A stretch of 64,000 nt of DNA. Origin: Maniola hyperantus (taxonomy: Eukaryota > Arthropoda > Insecta > Lepidoptera > Nymphalidae). The notes under the pieces are model-generated. The model made no database searches. It worked only from the letters and a program-made list of their open reading frames with translations, and had not been told where the DNA came from. The DNA lies in NCBI RefSeq assembly GCF_902806685.2, contig NC_048546.1, positions 5,084,001 through 5,148,000 on the forward strand, given 5' to 3'. Both the position numbers and the translations under genes were made by a program. Shown here piece after piece: positions 1-9,879 of the stretch (positions are counted from its first letter, which is position 1; every line of letters begins with the position of its first letter).

Positions 1-282
1 CTGTGGTCTTATTAGTAAGAGGTCCTGGATTTAATTCCCGGCAGGGGTTTGGAACTTTATAATTTCAAAATATCTGGTATGGTCTGGCGGGAGGCTTCAG
101 CCGTAGTAACCACTCTACCGGCAAAACGTGCTGCCAAGCGATTTAGCGTTCCGGTACGATATTGTGAAGAAGCCAAAAGGGTTCAATAAAAACTGCCATA
201 CCCCTTCTAGGTTAGCCCGCTTCCATCTTAGACTGCATCACTTACCACCAGGTGAGACAACTTGTATCTGAATTTAAAAAAA
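1..282 (+). mobile_element. SINE-A copy, 5' end outside window
   Basis: tRNA-headed SINE whose head is cut by the window edge. It shares the box-B-like segment, the GGGAGGCTTCAGCCGTG block, the CGATTTAGCGTTCCGGTACGAT block and the ACCACCAGGTGAGA tail with copies near 28.1, 28.8 and 62.5 kb. It ends in an A-rich run just before the LTR retrotransposon. Confidence 0.75.
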
Positions 283-299
283 TGCTACAGATAGAAATA

Positions 300-564
300 T
301 GTAAGGCAACGTGTAGGCATTGTACGCGACAGTGGGGCGCGGGGGTGCCGCCAAGCATTTCCCCGTGACCGCCGCAGGCGCGTCCCGCTCCTCCGTCTGC
401 CCCTCAGTACTCCCATGTTCGACAACGTGCACGCACGCAAGACAGCGAGCTCGTCACGAGCCCTGCCGCGTTAACATTATTTAACTCGTGCCTATGTAAT
501 TCAAATGATTGTTATTTGTAATATACTTTTATTTTATGTGAGCCAAGCATTTTATTAGCTCATA
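300..564 (+). repeat. 5' LTR
   Basis: Starts TGTAAGGCAACG and ends AGCTCATA. It matches the 3' LTR base for base by eye. The first half is GC-rich and the last 90 bp AT-rich. The promoter and polyadenylation signals expected in an LTR are not obvious. Confidence 0.95.
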
Positions 565-565
565 G

Positions 566-583
566 TGGCGCCTAAACGTGGAG
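566..583 (+). other. Primer-binding site of LTR element
   Basis: TGGCGCCTAAACGTGGAG begins one base after the 5' LTR. TGG pairs with the CCA end of a tRNA, and TGGCGCC resembles lysine-tRNA primer sites of other retroelements. The exact tRNA is not established. The untranslated leader runs on to 894. Confidence 0.7.
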
Positions 584-894
584 CACGAGGAAAGAACATT
601 CAATCGGGAGTACATACATACCTACCTTTGTGTGGTTTCGTGGAATCGCGTTCGTTCGATTTTTTCCGTCGCGCTACTTGTGGCCAACGTCAACGGACAT
701 TTTGTTACGATCCATGAACACTGCCGTGCTAAAGTGAGGTCAACTCAATAGACGTTTTACGTAACGAACGGGGATACCTATCGCGTCGAGTTAATTACAT
801 CGCGTACGAGAGGTCCGTCGCGCTTCTGGGAAGCCAACGGCCATTTTGGGTGATTGTGAAGCGACACATCGCTACCTAACCCTACTACGACGCG

Positions 895-2307
895 ATGACG
901 ACGCGCAGCAAGACCCGGACGGAGTCGAAAAACGAAGGGATGGCCAGCCCGGATGACCGGGAGCAAGAAGTAGAAGATCTCATCGGAAGCGCGACCCGGG
1001 AGTCGCCTTCTGCACTGATGATAACGGAGAGCCAGCTCGCCGCACTCATCCGAGGGATCTCGGGTGGAAATATCAGCACGCCGCCCGCGCCGCCGCCATG
1101 CGGGACGTTCGCAAAGTGTTCGGCTCGCTTCGCGGGGAGTTTGCCGCGCGATCCCGACGTGCTAGAAGCTTTCATCGATGCAGTCGAGGTGTATAAGGAC
1201 TGCACTAACGTCTCCGATGAACACGCTCTGCGAGGCCTACCCATGCTTCTCACTGGTGAGGCAGCTGTCTGGTGGCAAGGCGTGAAGGCAACAACGACCA
1301 CGTGGGCCGCTGCGATAGAGTGTCTACGAGGCATGTTCGGCGCACCACGAGCTCCATACAAGATCTTCCGTGACGTTTTCGCCGCCGAGCAACAGGACAG
1401 CGAGCGTGCCGACGTGTTCGTCGCGCGCACTCGTGCGATGCTTTCGAAACTTCCGTACAACCTCGAGGACCACATCCAAGTAGACATGTGTTATGGACTT
1501 TTACATAAACGCGTGCGTAAACGGTTGAAGCGTGAGGAATGCGTAAGTACTGAGGGGTTGTTACGTAGGGCTAGGGAAGTCGAAGAAAACATAGAAGAAT
1601 TAGTAAACGTAAGTAGTAAACCTGTTTCAAAGAACTCTTCTCATAATAATAATATGGAAAGTTTGCCTAGTACTAGTCACGCTGACAAGGTAACTATTAA
1701 ACCACGGCAGAGTCGCCCCAAGTGCAGCTTTTGTCATATTTTTGGGCATGTAGTGTCAGAATGCCGTAGGTTAAAAGACAAAGAGAAAGAAAAATCTGAA
1801 TCAAGCTCTAAAAGCGACAATAGTAGTGCGTTGCGGTGTTATGGATGTGGCCAGCTAGGGGTAGTGAGATCTCGGTGCACTACCTGCAGGGCTGCCAGTA
1901 ACAATAATAAAGCAGGCGATAAACAAGTGGATTTTCACAGCTTTTCAGAAGTCAACGAACCTACTTCTGCACCGGCTCGCCCCGTGGTGCGGGTGAGCGC
2001 CGCGGGCCGAGCAGGCGTCGCCATGCTGGATACCGGAGCGACGCACTGCATCGCCAGCCCGGGACTGCATCACATCCTGCTGGATGCCGGGGTGCAGTTC
2101 TACGAGTCGCAACGATCAGTGAGACTCGCTGATGGGACTCGCCGGGTGAGTAGAATTTTCACCGGTGACACAGAACTCGAATTGGGAGGCCGCGATTTGC
2201 CCATTACCTTTATGGTACTACCTGATGCTGCCGATGCTAGAACTTTACTCGGCCTTGACTTTATTACTCAGGCAGGCATAATAGTTGATGCGCCTCAACA
2301 AGTCTGA
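895..2307 (+). CDS. gag-pr: Gag-protease polyprotein of Ty3/gypsy element
   Basis: A 470-residue frame starting at ATG 895. Residues about 70-210 form a retrotransposon Gag region with an AAVWWQG motif. Residue 277 opens a CCHC zinc knuckle (C-x2-C-x4-H-x4-C). A second knuckle at 315-328 keeps its three cysteines but has valine where histidine is expected. A retropepsin follows, with catalytic DTGA at 379-382 and the usual LLGLDF motif near its end. The frame stops at TGA 2305-2307, just after the protease. The same frame stays open on the other side, so this is a break within gag-pol rather than a normal end. Leaky termination cannot be excluded, but it would be unusual after protease. The product packages RNA and self-cleaves in cytoplasmic particles. 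Confidence 0.9.
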   Translation: MTTRSKTRTESKNEGMASPDDREQEVEDLIGSATRESPSALMITESQLAALIRGISGGNISTPPAPPPCGTFAKCSARFAGSLPRDPDVLEAFIDAVEVYKDCTNVSDEHALRGLPMLLTGEAAVWWQGVKATTTTWAAAIECLRGMFGAPRAPYKIFRDVFAAEQQDSERADVFVARTRAMLSKLPYNLEDHIQVDMCYGLLHKRVRKRLKREECVSTEGLLRRAREVEENIEELVNVSSKPVSKNSSHNNNMESLPSTSHADKVTIKPRQSRPKCSFCHIFGHVVSECRRLKDKEKEKSESSSKSDNSSALRCYGCGQLGVVRSRCTTCRAASNNNKAGDKQVDFHSFSEVNEPTSAPARPVVRVSAAGRAGVAMLDTGATHCIASPGLHHILLDAGVQFYESQRSVRLADGTRRVSRIFTGDTELELGGRDLPITFMVLPDAADARTLLGLDFITQAGIIVDAPQQV

Positions 2308-5247
2308 TACTTTAGTGACTCTCCGAGTACCAAGTATGATTTTGTTACATACCACTTACCATCTAAAAACGATGACCACTCACCATCGCAAAATGATGAA
2401 CTTCTTGCTTTAAATAATGATCAGTCTGTCTACCTTAGAGATAAAGAGGGTACTAAGCTTACTAGTGACCAGAGGTCCCAGCTGGATCAGCTGCTGTCCA
2501 AGTATGCCGACGTGTTCGCAGCTGACGGCCCGCCTACCGAGTACGCTATGCACTGCATTAAGGTGAAGAAGGGTCAACAACCTATTGCGTCACCACCCTA
2601 TAGAATGTCTGCAGGTAAGAAGGAGATATTAGAAAAGGAGCTGCAAAAGTTACTCGAGCAGGACATAATAGAAGAATGCGAATCACCATGGGCTGCAAAC
2701 GTTGTTTTAGTAGGAAAGAAAGATGGAGGAGTGCGCTTATGCGTAGACTATAGGAAGCTTAATTCAGTCACCGAACCCGACCGGTATCCACCTCCTCGGA
2801 TGGAAGATATCCTTCACGAGGCAAAGGCGAGCAACTACATGTCAACTCTTGACCTTCGCTCGGGATACTTTCAGGCTTTAGTACAGCCTGAAGATCGGGA
2901 TAAGACTGCGTTTGTCACGCCGTTAGGGACTTATAGGTTCAAACGAATGCCGATGGGTCTGAGGAACTCGGGCGCTACCTTTCAAAGGTTGATGGACCGT
3001 TTTAAATCCAACCTACAGGATATCAATATATGGGCTTACCTTGATGATTTGTGCTTACTTTCAGACTCATACGAGAAGCACCTGGAAGACCTGGAGGCTG
3101 TTTTTCAACGCCTGCGGATGTTCAAGCTGCGCGTCCATCGAGGGAAAAGCTGTTTCGCTAGAGACTCCATAAGATTTTTGGGGCATGTGATAGTGCCAGG
3201 CGGCTTGTCCACGGACTGCCAGAAAGTGACCGCCATCGCAGCCATGACCCCACCACTAAATCTTAAGCATCTCAAGAGCTTCATTCAAGCCGCAAGTTGG
3301 TTCCGGCGTTTCATCCCTAACTTTGCTGCTACAGCAAAACCGCTGACGGATCTGCTGAAGAAGGCCAGCACCTGGCGATGGGAGCAACCCCAGCAAGATG
3401 CATTCGAACAGTTAAAGGTAAAACTTACATCTGCACCTATATTACGACAAGCTGATGGCACAAAACCCTACTCGCTGTACACTGATAGTAGTGCCTACGC
3501 CCTCGGGGCTGCTTTGATGCAAGGGGAGGGGCCTGACGAACGTCCAATCGAATACGCCAGCCGCATACTCAATAGCGCCGAGAAAAACTACACGACGACG
3601 GAGAGAGAAGCGCTCGCGGTCGTATGGGCGGTGCAGAAATTTAGAGGATATATAGAAGGATCGACAGTACGTGTGATGACCGACCACCAACCGCTGAAAT
3701 GGCTCATGAGCTTGAAATCGCCGAGTGGTCGTCTAGCACGCTGGGCGCTGTCGCTACAAGAGTATAATCTTGAGATAAATTATACACCAGGTAAAAAGAA
3801 CGTTATCGCCGATGCACTATCGCGTCCATCGTGCGCTAACGATGATGCGTGCGACTTCTGTTATACTATCGTGGATATGCCCACGCGAAACCCAGCAGAT
3901 ATCAGAGAGAACCAGATGAAAGATCTTGAAGTCAAGAAAGTTATAGACGACATGGAATCGAACGATCCCTTTAAAGCGCGAGTGTGGTCCGACAAAGGCT
4001 ACGTCATGTCAGACGGCATTCTGTACAGGTGCTCAGCCGACGACGAGGACGTCGAGCAGCCCTGCCTCGTGGTGCCGCAGCACGAGCGCGCGCGCGCCCT
4101 CGCCGACCTACACGACGCACCGACCGCTGGTCACTTTGGTGTCGAGCGCACCTTGGAACGTCTGAGAGCCAGATACTACTGGCCAGGCATGAGAGCCCAG
4201 GTAGCTGACTACATCAAGCGATGCGTTCCCTGTCAGAGATATAAAGTGGATACCCGGAAACCAGCTGGCCTAGTACAGACGCCAGCTACGGCGAGAAGGT
4301 TCGAAGTCATATCTATCGACTTGTTTGGTCCTCTCCCTGAGACCCAAGAAGGGAATCGCTGGATCTTTATAGTAGAAGATGTATGTAGTCGGTGGGTCGA
4401 GCTGTTCGCACTTAAAGCTGCTACGAGCGCAGAGTGTGCTAAAATTCTCATCAACGAAATTTACTTTAGGTACGGGACGAGCCGCCGGGTGATTTCCGAT
4501 AACGGAGTCCAATTCATCAGTGACGTGATGCAGCAGGCGTGCCACGCCATGGGAGTCACCCAGGCACTCACCCCACTCTATCACCCGCAAAGTAACCCAA
4601 TTGAGAGGAAGAATCGAGACCTCAAGCCACAGCTCGCTATATTAGTCGGCCGAGATCACACCTCGTGGGATACTCACCTCGCCGCTATCCGCTTTGCGAT
4701 GAACTCAGCTGTGACTGCCAGTACCGGATTCTCACCTGCTTATCTCACCTTCGGGCGGGAACTCCGAGCTCCTAGCGATGCCACCACCGACGTCCGCGCC
4801 ATTTTAGAAGAAGACAATTTCGTCCCTAGCTTTACGCCTTACCTGAAAAAGATGGCTAATGTACTAGCCCAAGCCAGAGATGTGCATGAACGCGCGCAAG
4901 CGGAATCAAAGAAGTACGCAGATGATGGGCGACGGCCGGCGCCTTTGTATAAGGAGGGTGATTTGGTCCTGCTGAAGACCCACGGCTCCAACGACGCTGC
5001 CAGAGGGCAAACGCCGAAACTACTGCCGCGTCGCGACGGCCCGTACCGCGTGCGCCAGGTGTGCGGTCCTGCTACTTTCCAGCTGGAGAAAATCAGCGAT
5101 CAGGAGGTTATTGGTAAGTACCACTCGTCTGATCTTACTCCCTTCGTTGGTCACATCCAAGCGCCGCTTCAGGAAAAGCGTAAACGGGGCCGCCCCCGTA
5201 AGTTAGGTGCTAGTCCTATTGGTACCATGCTACCACCAGGACTATAG
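2308..5247 (+). CDS. pol: Pol polyprotein: RT, RNase H, integrase
   Basis: Frame continuous with gag after the TGA at 2305-2307 and with no convincing start of its own; the first open stretch (2308-2511) already reads as the protease-RT linker. Reverse transcriptase shows LDLRSGY, the PMGL block and catalytic YLDD at 3037-3048. RNase H has its first Asp in YTDSS (3484-3486), then the TDHQPLKWL block and ADALSRP. Integrase has an HHCC zinc-binding domain and a D,D35E triad: Asp 4318, Asp 4498, Glu 4603, with 60 and 35 residue spacings. A GPY/F-type C-terminal module (near 5038-5046) precedes the stop. The stop codon touches the polypurine tract. All catalytic residues are present, so only translation past the TGA appears lost. 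Confidence 0.93.
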   Translation, partial: YFSDSPSTKYDFVTYHLPSKNDDHSPSQNDELLALNNDQSVYLRDKEGTKLTSDQRSQLDQLLSKYADVFAADGPPTEYAMHCIKVKKGQQPIASPPYRMSAGKKEILEKELQKLLEQDIIEECESPWAANVVLVGKKDGGVRLCVDYRKLNSVTEPDRYPPPRMEDILHEAKASNYMSTLDLRSGYFQALVQPEDRDKTAFVTPLGTYRFKRMPMGLRNSGATFQRLMDRFKSNLQDINIWAYLDDLCLLSDSYEKHLEDLEAVFQRLRMFKLRVHRGKSCFARDSIRFLGHVIVPGGLSTDCQKVTAIAAMTPPLNLKHLKSFIQAASWFRRFIPNFAATAKPLTDLLKKASTWRWEQPQQDAFEQLKVKLTSAPILRQADGTKPYSLYTDSSAYALGAALMQGEGPDERPIEYASRILNSAEKNYTTTEREALAVVWAVQKFRGYIEGSTVRVMTDHQPLKWLMSLKSPSGRLARWALSLQEYNLEINYTPGKKNVIADALSRPSCANDDACDFCYTIVDMPTRNPADIRENQMKDLEVKKVIDDMESNDPFKARVWSDKGYVMSDGILYRCSADDEDVEQPCLVVPQHERARALADLHDAPTAGHFGVERTLERLRARYYWPGMRAQVADYIKRCVPCQRYKVDTRKPAGLVQTPATARRFEVISIDLFGPLPETQEGNRWIFIVEDVCSRWVELFALKAATSAECAKILINEIYFRYGTSRRVISDNGVQFISDVMQQACHAMGVTQALTPLYHPQSNPIERKNRDLKPQLAILVGRDHTSWDTHLAAIRFAMNSAVTASTGFSPAYLTFGRELRAPSDATTDVRAILEEDNFVPSFTPYLKKMANVLAQARDVHERAQAESKKYADDGRRPAPLYKEGDLVLLKTHGSNDAARGQTPKLLPRRDGPYRVRQVCGPATFQLEKISDQEVIGKYHSSDLTPFVGHIQAPLQEKRKRGRPRKLGASPIGTMLPPGL

Positions 5248-5255
5248 GGGGGAGA
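5245..5255 (+). other. Polypurine tract
   Basis: AGGGGGGAGA, an all-purine run immediately before the 3' LTR, is the expected plus-strand primer site. It overlaps the end of the pol stop codon. Confidence 0.85.
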
Positions 5256-5520
5256 TGTAAGGCAACGTGTAGGCATTGTACGCGACAGTGGGGCGCGGGG
5301 GTGCCGCCAAGCATTTCCCCGTGACCGCCGCAGGCGCGTCCCGCTCCTCCGTCTGCCCCTCAGTACTCCCATGTTCGACAACGTGCACGCACGCAAGACA
5401 GCGAGCTCGTCACGAGCCCTGCCGCGTTAACATTATTTAACTCGTGCCTATGTAATTCAAATGATTGTTATTTGTAATATACTTTTATTTTATGTGAGCC
5501 AAGCATTTTATTAGCTCATA
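5256..5520 (+). repeat. 3' LTR
   Basis: 265-bp match to 300-564 with no difference seen by eye, followed by AATA, which also precedes the 5' LTR. Confidence 0.95.
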
Positions 5521-6070
5521 AATATTAATTTTGCGACCTTAATTAACATGCGGTAATCTATTTAAGGGCGATACGATACGATAATAATATGGTACCATAA
5601 TAATCTGCCGATGAATCTTTCTGTGTTTAAAATTATTACTGTAGCATGCAGTCTTGTGGCATAGTCTCGTCACACTGTGTTGCTCTGGCATCGCATCACG
5701 TGTGTGTGACCAAGGCTTTAGTATGATGAAATATCCAACAAAGAGAAGTTTACCGATAAAAATACTGTAAGTGTACCTGTTTCTCCCTCTCTCTTAGCAT
5801 CGTATTCCTCATTTCCTCCTCAATTTCCTCAGGAGTTCTCTCGCGATAATAATGCCATGGTGTGTGGTGGGTCAGTCTCGACTGAGATTTCTCCACTTAG
5901 GTTTAACAGTTATCAGAATGCTAATGTTAAATGAAATAACCGGGACCTACCTATTGTATTTCTTTCAAATTCTGACATATCAACAAAGGGTAAAGATTTT
6001 TGAAATTGTGCAAATCTTATGAATCTGACAAAATGATTCTATATAAAAAGGACTCGGGTCCTCCATTGAC
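5521..6070. other. Unannotated flank
   Basis: AT-rich sequence with a short pyrimidine-rich run near 5780-5830. No reading frame, SINE or inverted repeat recognised. Confidence 0.5.
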
Positions 6071-6074
6071 TTAT

Positions 6075-6410
6075 ATAATATTACGTCGTATGGGCTATGG
6101 AACAAACAAAATGGCACCGACTCATGGTGCTTTAGCACCAATGCAACCTCAGTGACGTCTGGATTTCAAACGGGTCGTTCATTAGTATCTAAGGCTGAGA
6201 TCTATAGAGCGCACTTTGACTTTGCTCAGACTAAAGATTGAGTTAAAACGAGACAGATTTATGTGAGAGATATAGCTCTGTCTCGTTTTAACTCTGTCTT
6301 AAGTCTAAGCTAAGTCACAGTGCGCTCTATAAATCTCACCCTAAGAGGTGGCGCTGATTTATTTGGTTCCAAATCAAAACCGTGGAAAATTTTGTTCGCT
6401 TGACCATATC
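6075..6410 (+). repeat. R1 repeat interrupted by a MITE
   Basis: Shares ACAAACAAAATGGCACCGAC, the GGTGCTTTAGCACC hairpin, a CGTTCATTAGTATCTAA block and GAGGTGGCGCTGATTTATTT with the reverse strand of 63060-63330. This copy is split at TAA by the MITE at 6193-6341; the other copy is not. R1 is of unknown class. Confidence 0.8.
6193..6341 (+). mobile_element. 149-bp MITE with TAA duplication
   Basis: Terminal inverted repeats match at 20 of 22 bases (GGCTGAGATCTATAGAGCG against GGGTGAGATTTATAGAGCG at the start). TAA flanks both ends (6190-6192, 6342-6344), and the empty site with a single TAA is seen at 63189-63191. The 3-bp TWA target fits PIF/Harbinger-type elements. A second copy lies at 11403-11551. 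Confidence 0.88.
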
Positions 6411-6563
6411 TTGTCATTTATTTTATATTGATGACTTGGGTCAGACAGGAAAATCGCAAAAAATTCTAATATTATTTATTAGACATACAACAACAGCTTA
6501 ACATTTCGTAGGTAAGTATATTACATAGGTATTCGCGGAAGCATAATATTGTGGCTAATTCCA

Positions 6564-6699
6564 TTGTACACAATCTCTAAACTAAACTAAAATGACACGT
6601 CTAAATCTATTGCTATCCCTTTCATAATGTTGCTTGCGGAAAAGGATGGCACTAAATTTAGACCTGTTAATTTAGTTTAGTTTAGAGATTGTGTACAAG
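6564..6699. mobile_element. Palindromic MITE, about 43-bp arms
   Basis: TTGTACACAATCTCTAAAC starts the left arm and its exact complement ends the right arm. The first 28 bp of the arms are identical and the next 15 slightly diverged. No coding capacity. Superfamily not assigned. Confidence 0.75.
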
Positions 6700-7139
6700 A
6701 GAATCGGCCCCATTATTCCTATTATACCTATAAAATTATCTCGATCGGCGATAGTTTTAAATACGATTAGGCATGCCAAAGTCACAACTGAAAATATCCA
6801 ATGACTTCAGCGCAATTAGCTAATGCATGTCTACGTCAGTTTCTTTTTCATTAAATTTTATGACTGTATTTGAGCTTTCTTTGACTCATTATGTTAGTCA
6901 CGATAACGATGAAGTGCATTTTACCGATTCTGTATAGTCTAAGATTTTTACTGATGTAGGTAAATTTTGGAGAGAAATACGAGGAGAAATAATGTTCTTG
7001 TCTTTTTCACATTTTTACATACACTAATAAATTTGAGGAACTACTGATAATTATATAGTAGGTACCTACTGCAATTATTGATTCACCAAAAGAGAGAACT
7101 AATATCCACCAAGCTCGCTGTCTTTTGTACATTTACAAT
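6700..7139. other. Unannotated stretch
   Basis: AT-rich; nothing recognised. Confidence 0.4.
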
Positions 7140-7225
7140 CATCATCATCATCATCAACAACAACAACAACAACCGATAGACGTCCACAACTGGACATAGG
7201 TCTCTTGAAGGGACATAGGTCTCTT
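7140..7225 (-). mobile_element. RTE-type LINE 3' tail, inverted
   Basis: (ATC)n and (AAC)n simple repeat followed by the complement of the GTCCAGTTGTGGAC terminal block. This is the same 3' end as the forward LINE at 7355-7853, so the two tails face each other. Confidence 0.55.
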
Positions 7226-7354
7226 GTAGGTTTACAATAATTATAGAGCAGGATAATTTAATTAGGTAGAAGCAATTTCGACGAGGAAGCCAACAGAAGA
7301 ATTCGGCTAGGTTGGGCTGCTTTTGGGAAATTGAGTCAAGTCTTCTCATCGTAA

Positions 7355-7810
7355 ATTCCTCAGTGCCTGAAGACGAAAGTCCTTAACCAGTGTGTTCTTC
7401 CCGTCCTCACCTATGGTGCTGAAACGTGGACACTGACAAACGGCCTTGTTCACAAATTAAAAGTAGCTCAGCGAGCTATGGAGAGGGCTATGTTAGGAGT
7501 TTCCTTGAGGGATAAGATCCGAAACGAGGAGATCCGCAGGAGAACCAAGGTCACTGACATAGCCCGAACTATTAGCAAGCTGAAGTGGCACTGGGCAAGT
7601 CATGCCTGTCGTAGAGGCGATGGCCGTTGGAGCCGGAAAGTCCTTGAGAGGAGACCGCGTTTAAGCAAGCGTAGTGTGGGACGCCCTCCAGTACGATGGA
7701 CCGACGATATGAAGAGGCTGGCGGGAAGTGGCTGCATGAGGAAGGCTGAGGAACGGGTGTGTTGGCGTTCTTTAAGGAAGGCCTATGTCCAACAGTGGAC
7801 ATCCACAGGC

Positions 7811-7841
<31 letters not shown>

Positions 7842-7853
7842 AGAGGAGCACAA
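7355..7853 (+). pseudogene. RTE-type LINE, 5'-truncated reverse transcriptase C-terminus
   Basis: An open frame from about 7367 to the stop at 7814-7816 encodes the end of a non-LTR reverse transcriptase: VLPVLTYGAETW, an AMERAMLG block, EEIRRRTKV, a KWHWASHACRR zinc-like region, GRPPVRWTDD and a terminal AYVQQWTS. A (TGATGA)n tail follows at once, as in RTE-clade elements. All catalytic RT and endonuclease regions are missing, so this is a dead 5'-truncated copy. The surviving frame is undamaged, so insertion is fairly young. Confidence 0.85.
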
Positions 7854-8224
7854 TTCTCATTCCGAAGATTAGTGTTGAAAGGAAGAATAAAAGTCTCCAG
7901 GTAGCAAATGGTTGGACAATAAATCCACGTGTCGATGGAGCTGCAATATTGGAACGTCGTTATCACATAATGTCGATATTGCATATTGGCGCCATGTAAA
8001 ACGAGCGTATCGTAATAATTATATCGATATGTCGAGAGATAACATGATAACACACCGTTTAAGCACATGAGTAGATATTGGTTTAAGACTGCCACGGGCA
8101 TAGAGTTGTAGTTCATAGAAAAGCAAAAATTTTTGAGCATTACACAAAGATGTATTGCAAGTAGGTACCTATAAATATTTTGGTTTACATGTTATCTACA
8201 TTTACCTATTATATTCAGTTTTTT
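7854..8224. other. Unannotated stretch
   Basis: No coding signal. Apparent frames here are shadows of AT-rich sequence. Confidence 0.4.
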
Positions 8225-8480
8225 TTTAAATTCATTATAGGTAAACGCTTGACCACAATCACACCTCATGGAAAGTGATGATGTGGCTTAAGATGGGACG
8301 AGTTTACCTATAAGATGCCTATTCACTTTTGTTTTAAAGATACCCGGGTTGTATTTGGTAGGAAACACAGATCGTGGAAGAGTATTCCAAACCTTAGCCA
8401 TGTGTATGAGGAATGATGACGCAAAACGTTTCGTACGTGTTGATGGAATGTTATATAACAGTTGCATCAAATCTACACTA
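8225..8480 (-). pseudogene. Non-LTR reverse transcriptase C-terminal remnant
   Basis: Read on the minus strand, the frame contains RTKRFASSF, AKVWNTLPRSVFP and FKTKVNRHL. This is the typical C-terminal tail of Jockey/CR1-like LINE polymerases (S-F...WN-LP...FK..V..HL). A short 3' untranslated tail and an A-run (T-run on plus, near 8220) follow. Only about 60 residues remain. Confidence 0.7.
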
Positions 8481-8514
8481 TAATTTTATAAAGAGGCAAA
8501 GTTTATAAGTTTAG

Positions 8515-8718
8515 ATGTATAGGGTAGTCCCCGGAACTGATACCTAATCCCATTTTAAAAATTCTTTTACTGATAGATAGGCTACATTATCCCCGAGTGC
8601 TATAGAATTATGAGAACGAAGTCGCTGGAAAAATTATTCACTAAAATGTCGAAAAAAAATACTACTGTAGAACGGAACCCTCGTGCGCGAGTCTATCTCG
8701 CACTTGGCCAGTTTTTTA
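8515..8718 (+). repeat. Chimeric H4/H5-like repeat fragment
   Basis: Begins like H4 (AAAATTCTTTTACTGATAG, then TACATTATCCCCGAGTG) and ends like H5 (ACGGAACCCTCGTGCGCG and TCGCACTTGGCCAGTTTTT). Confidence 0.55.
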
Positions 8719-9839
8719 ATATAATACCTCGCTATTAGTTACAGAAAGTAATAACTAATAACAGCTACAGCTAATACTCGTATGGCTAAAAGCATGAATA
8801 GTCTACTAGTGAAGTTGCGTCCATCACTGCTTCTACAAATATGAATCGATTAGCCACTCTCTGGCCATGAGTATCAATGCGTGAAAACTGATAATATTTG
8901 ATTAGTTATTGAAGTATGTATGAAGTAGTATTTTATATCTAATATAAGATTGACATATCAATATAATAATAAGCACTAACCGCTTAGGCTAATTAACGGC
9001 TAACACAAGGGTTAAATAAATAATTTTTCTTGCGCCATCAAAAGTTAGAAGTAAACCTCGAGTTTTTTTTAAATATTTAACCCACCTATGTGGGAGGGTT
9101 AAGTGGCTAACACTGGGTTAGTGAAATTTAATGTCAAAATATTGGCAGGCACGTGACACGACAAAACACATGTAATAGTTATAGGCAGGAGAGTTGTATT
9201 GCAAAGAGATGTGTATAGATGTTATACTCTATTTCACTCATTCATACCTATTTGGGCGGGATATATTATATGACAGATGTTACCAACCTTTCACTGATTT
9301 TATGTGACAGATGTTACCAACCTTTAAAAGCGAAATGCCGTAATTTTCATTGGCACAACACAACATAGAGTGTAAATTTTAACCACTTAACCCGAAGTTA
9401 CTAAATCCGTTGTTATCTCATTTAACCCCGCTCTTTGACGCAAGCGAGCCAGTCTTGTAACTTAAGATTTTATGAAGATTCTCTTAATAACGCAGATCCC
9501 CACAAATAATGTCCAGTTGTGTGTGAATGGTCTTCTTTTTTCTTCCAGAATCAAGTGATTACGACAGAGCTGAACAAACTTGAGCGATATACTTTACAAA
9601 GTATATCAAACTTAACTCATTCAAGTTGATTATAATAACTTTTTACAATCAAATAAAAAAAAAACTATCAATAGGTATACCAATAAAATCAGACAGGAAA
9701 ATTGCATAGCACTTAAAGATAAAATGCGAAATGTAAACTGAAGTTATATAAATAGCAGGGTCTACACTTAGTGCCATAGCTCCGCGAGGCAGCATGGTAT
9801 CGATTTGATTGAGGCAAACCTTTAGTACTAATGTGCGAG
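8719..9839. other. Mostly unannotated; short direct repeat
   Basis: ACAGATGTTACCAACCTTT occurs twice within 9272-9327. GGTTAAGTGG near 9098 and CCACTTAACC near 9380 are inverted, which may mark a decayed foldback element. No gene recognised. Confidence 0.4.
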
Positions 9840-9879
9840 ACTGCAACTAATTTTTATATTTATGGCATATTATTGTATA

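Larger units (their letters stand above)
300..5520 (+). mobile_element. Ty3/gypsy LTR retrotransposon, near-complete
   Basis: Complete element: 5' LTR, primer-binding site, an untranslated leader to 894, gag-protease frame, pol frame (RT, RNase H, integrase), polypurine tract and 3' LTR. The order PR-RT-RH-IN is that of Ty3/gypsy (Metaviridae). No envelope frame lies between integrase and the 3' LTR. By eye the two LTRs are identical over 265 bp, so insertion is recent. Flanks show a 4-bp AATA duplication, or 5-bp AAATA (295-299 and 5520-5524) if the LTR ends one base earlier. One in-frame TGA at 2305-2307 interrupts the polyprotein. The clade is not resolved. Confidence 0.95.

Noticed and set aside
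3442..4590. Minus-strand frames inside pol
   Set aside because: Shadows of the pol frame; no independent support.
5248..5255. An env gene between pol and the 3' LTR
   Set aside because: No space: the pol stop touches the polypurine tract.
9649..9846. 65-residue minus-strand frame
   Set aside because: Hydrophobic AT-rich translation with no motif or splice support.
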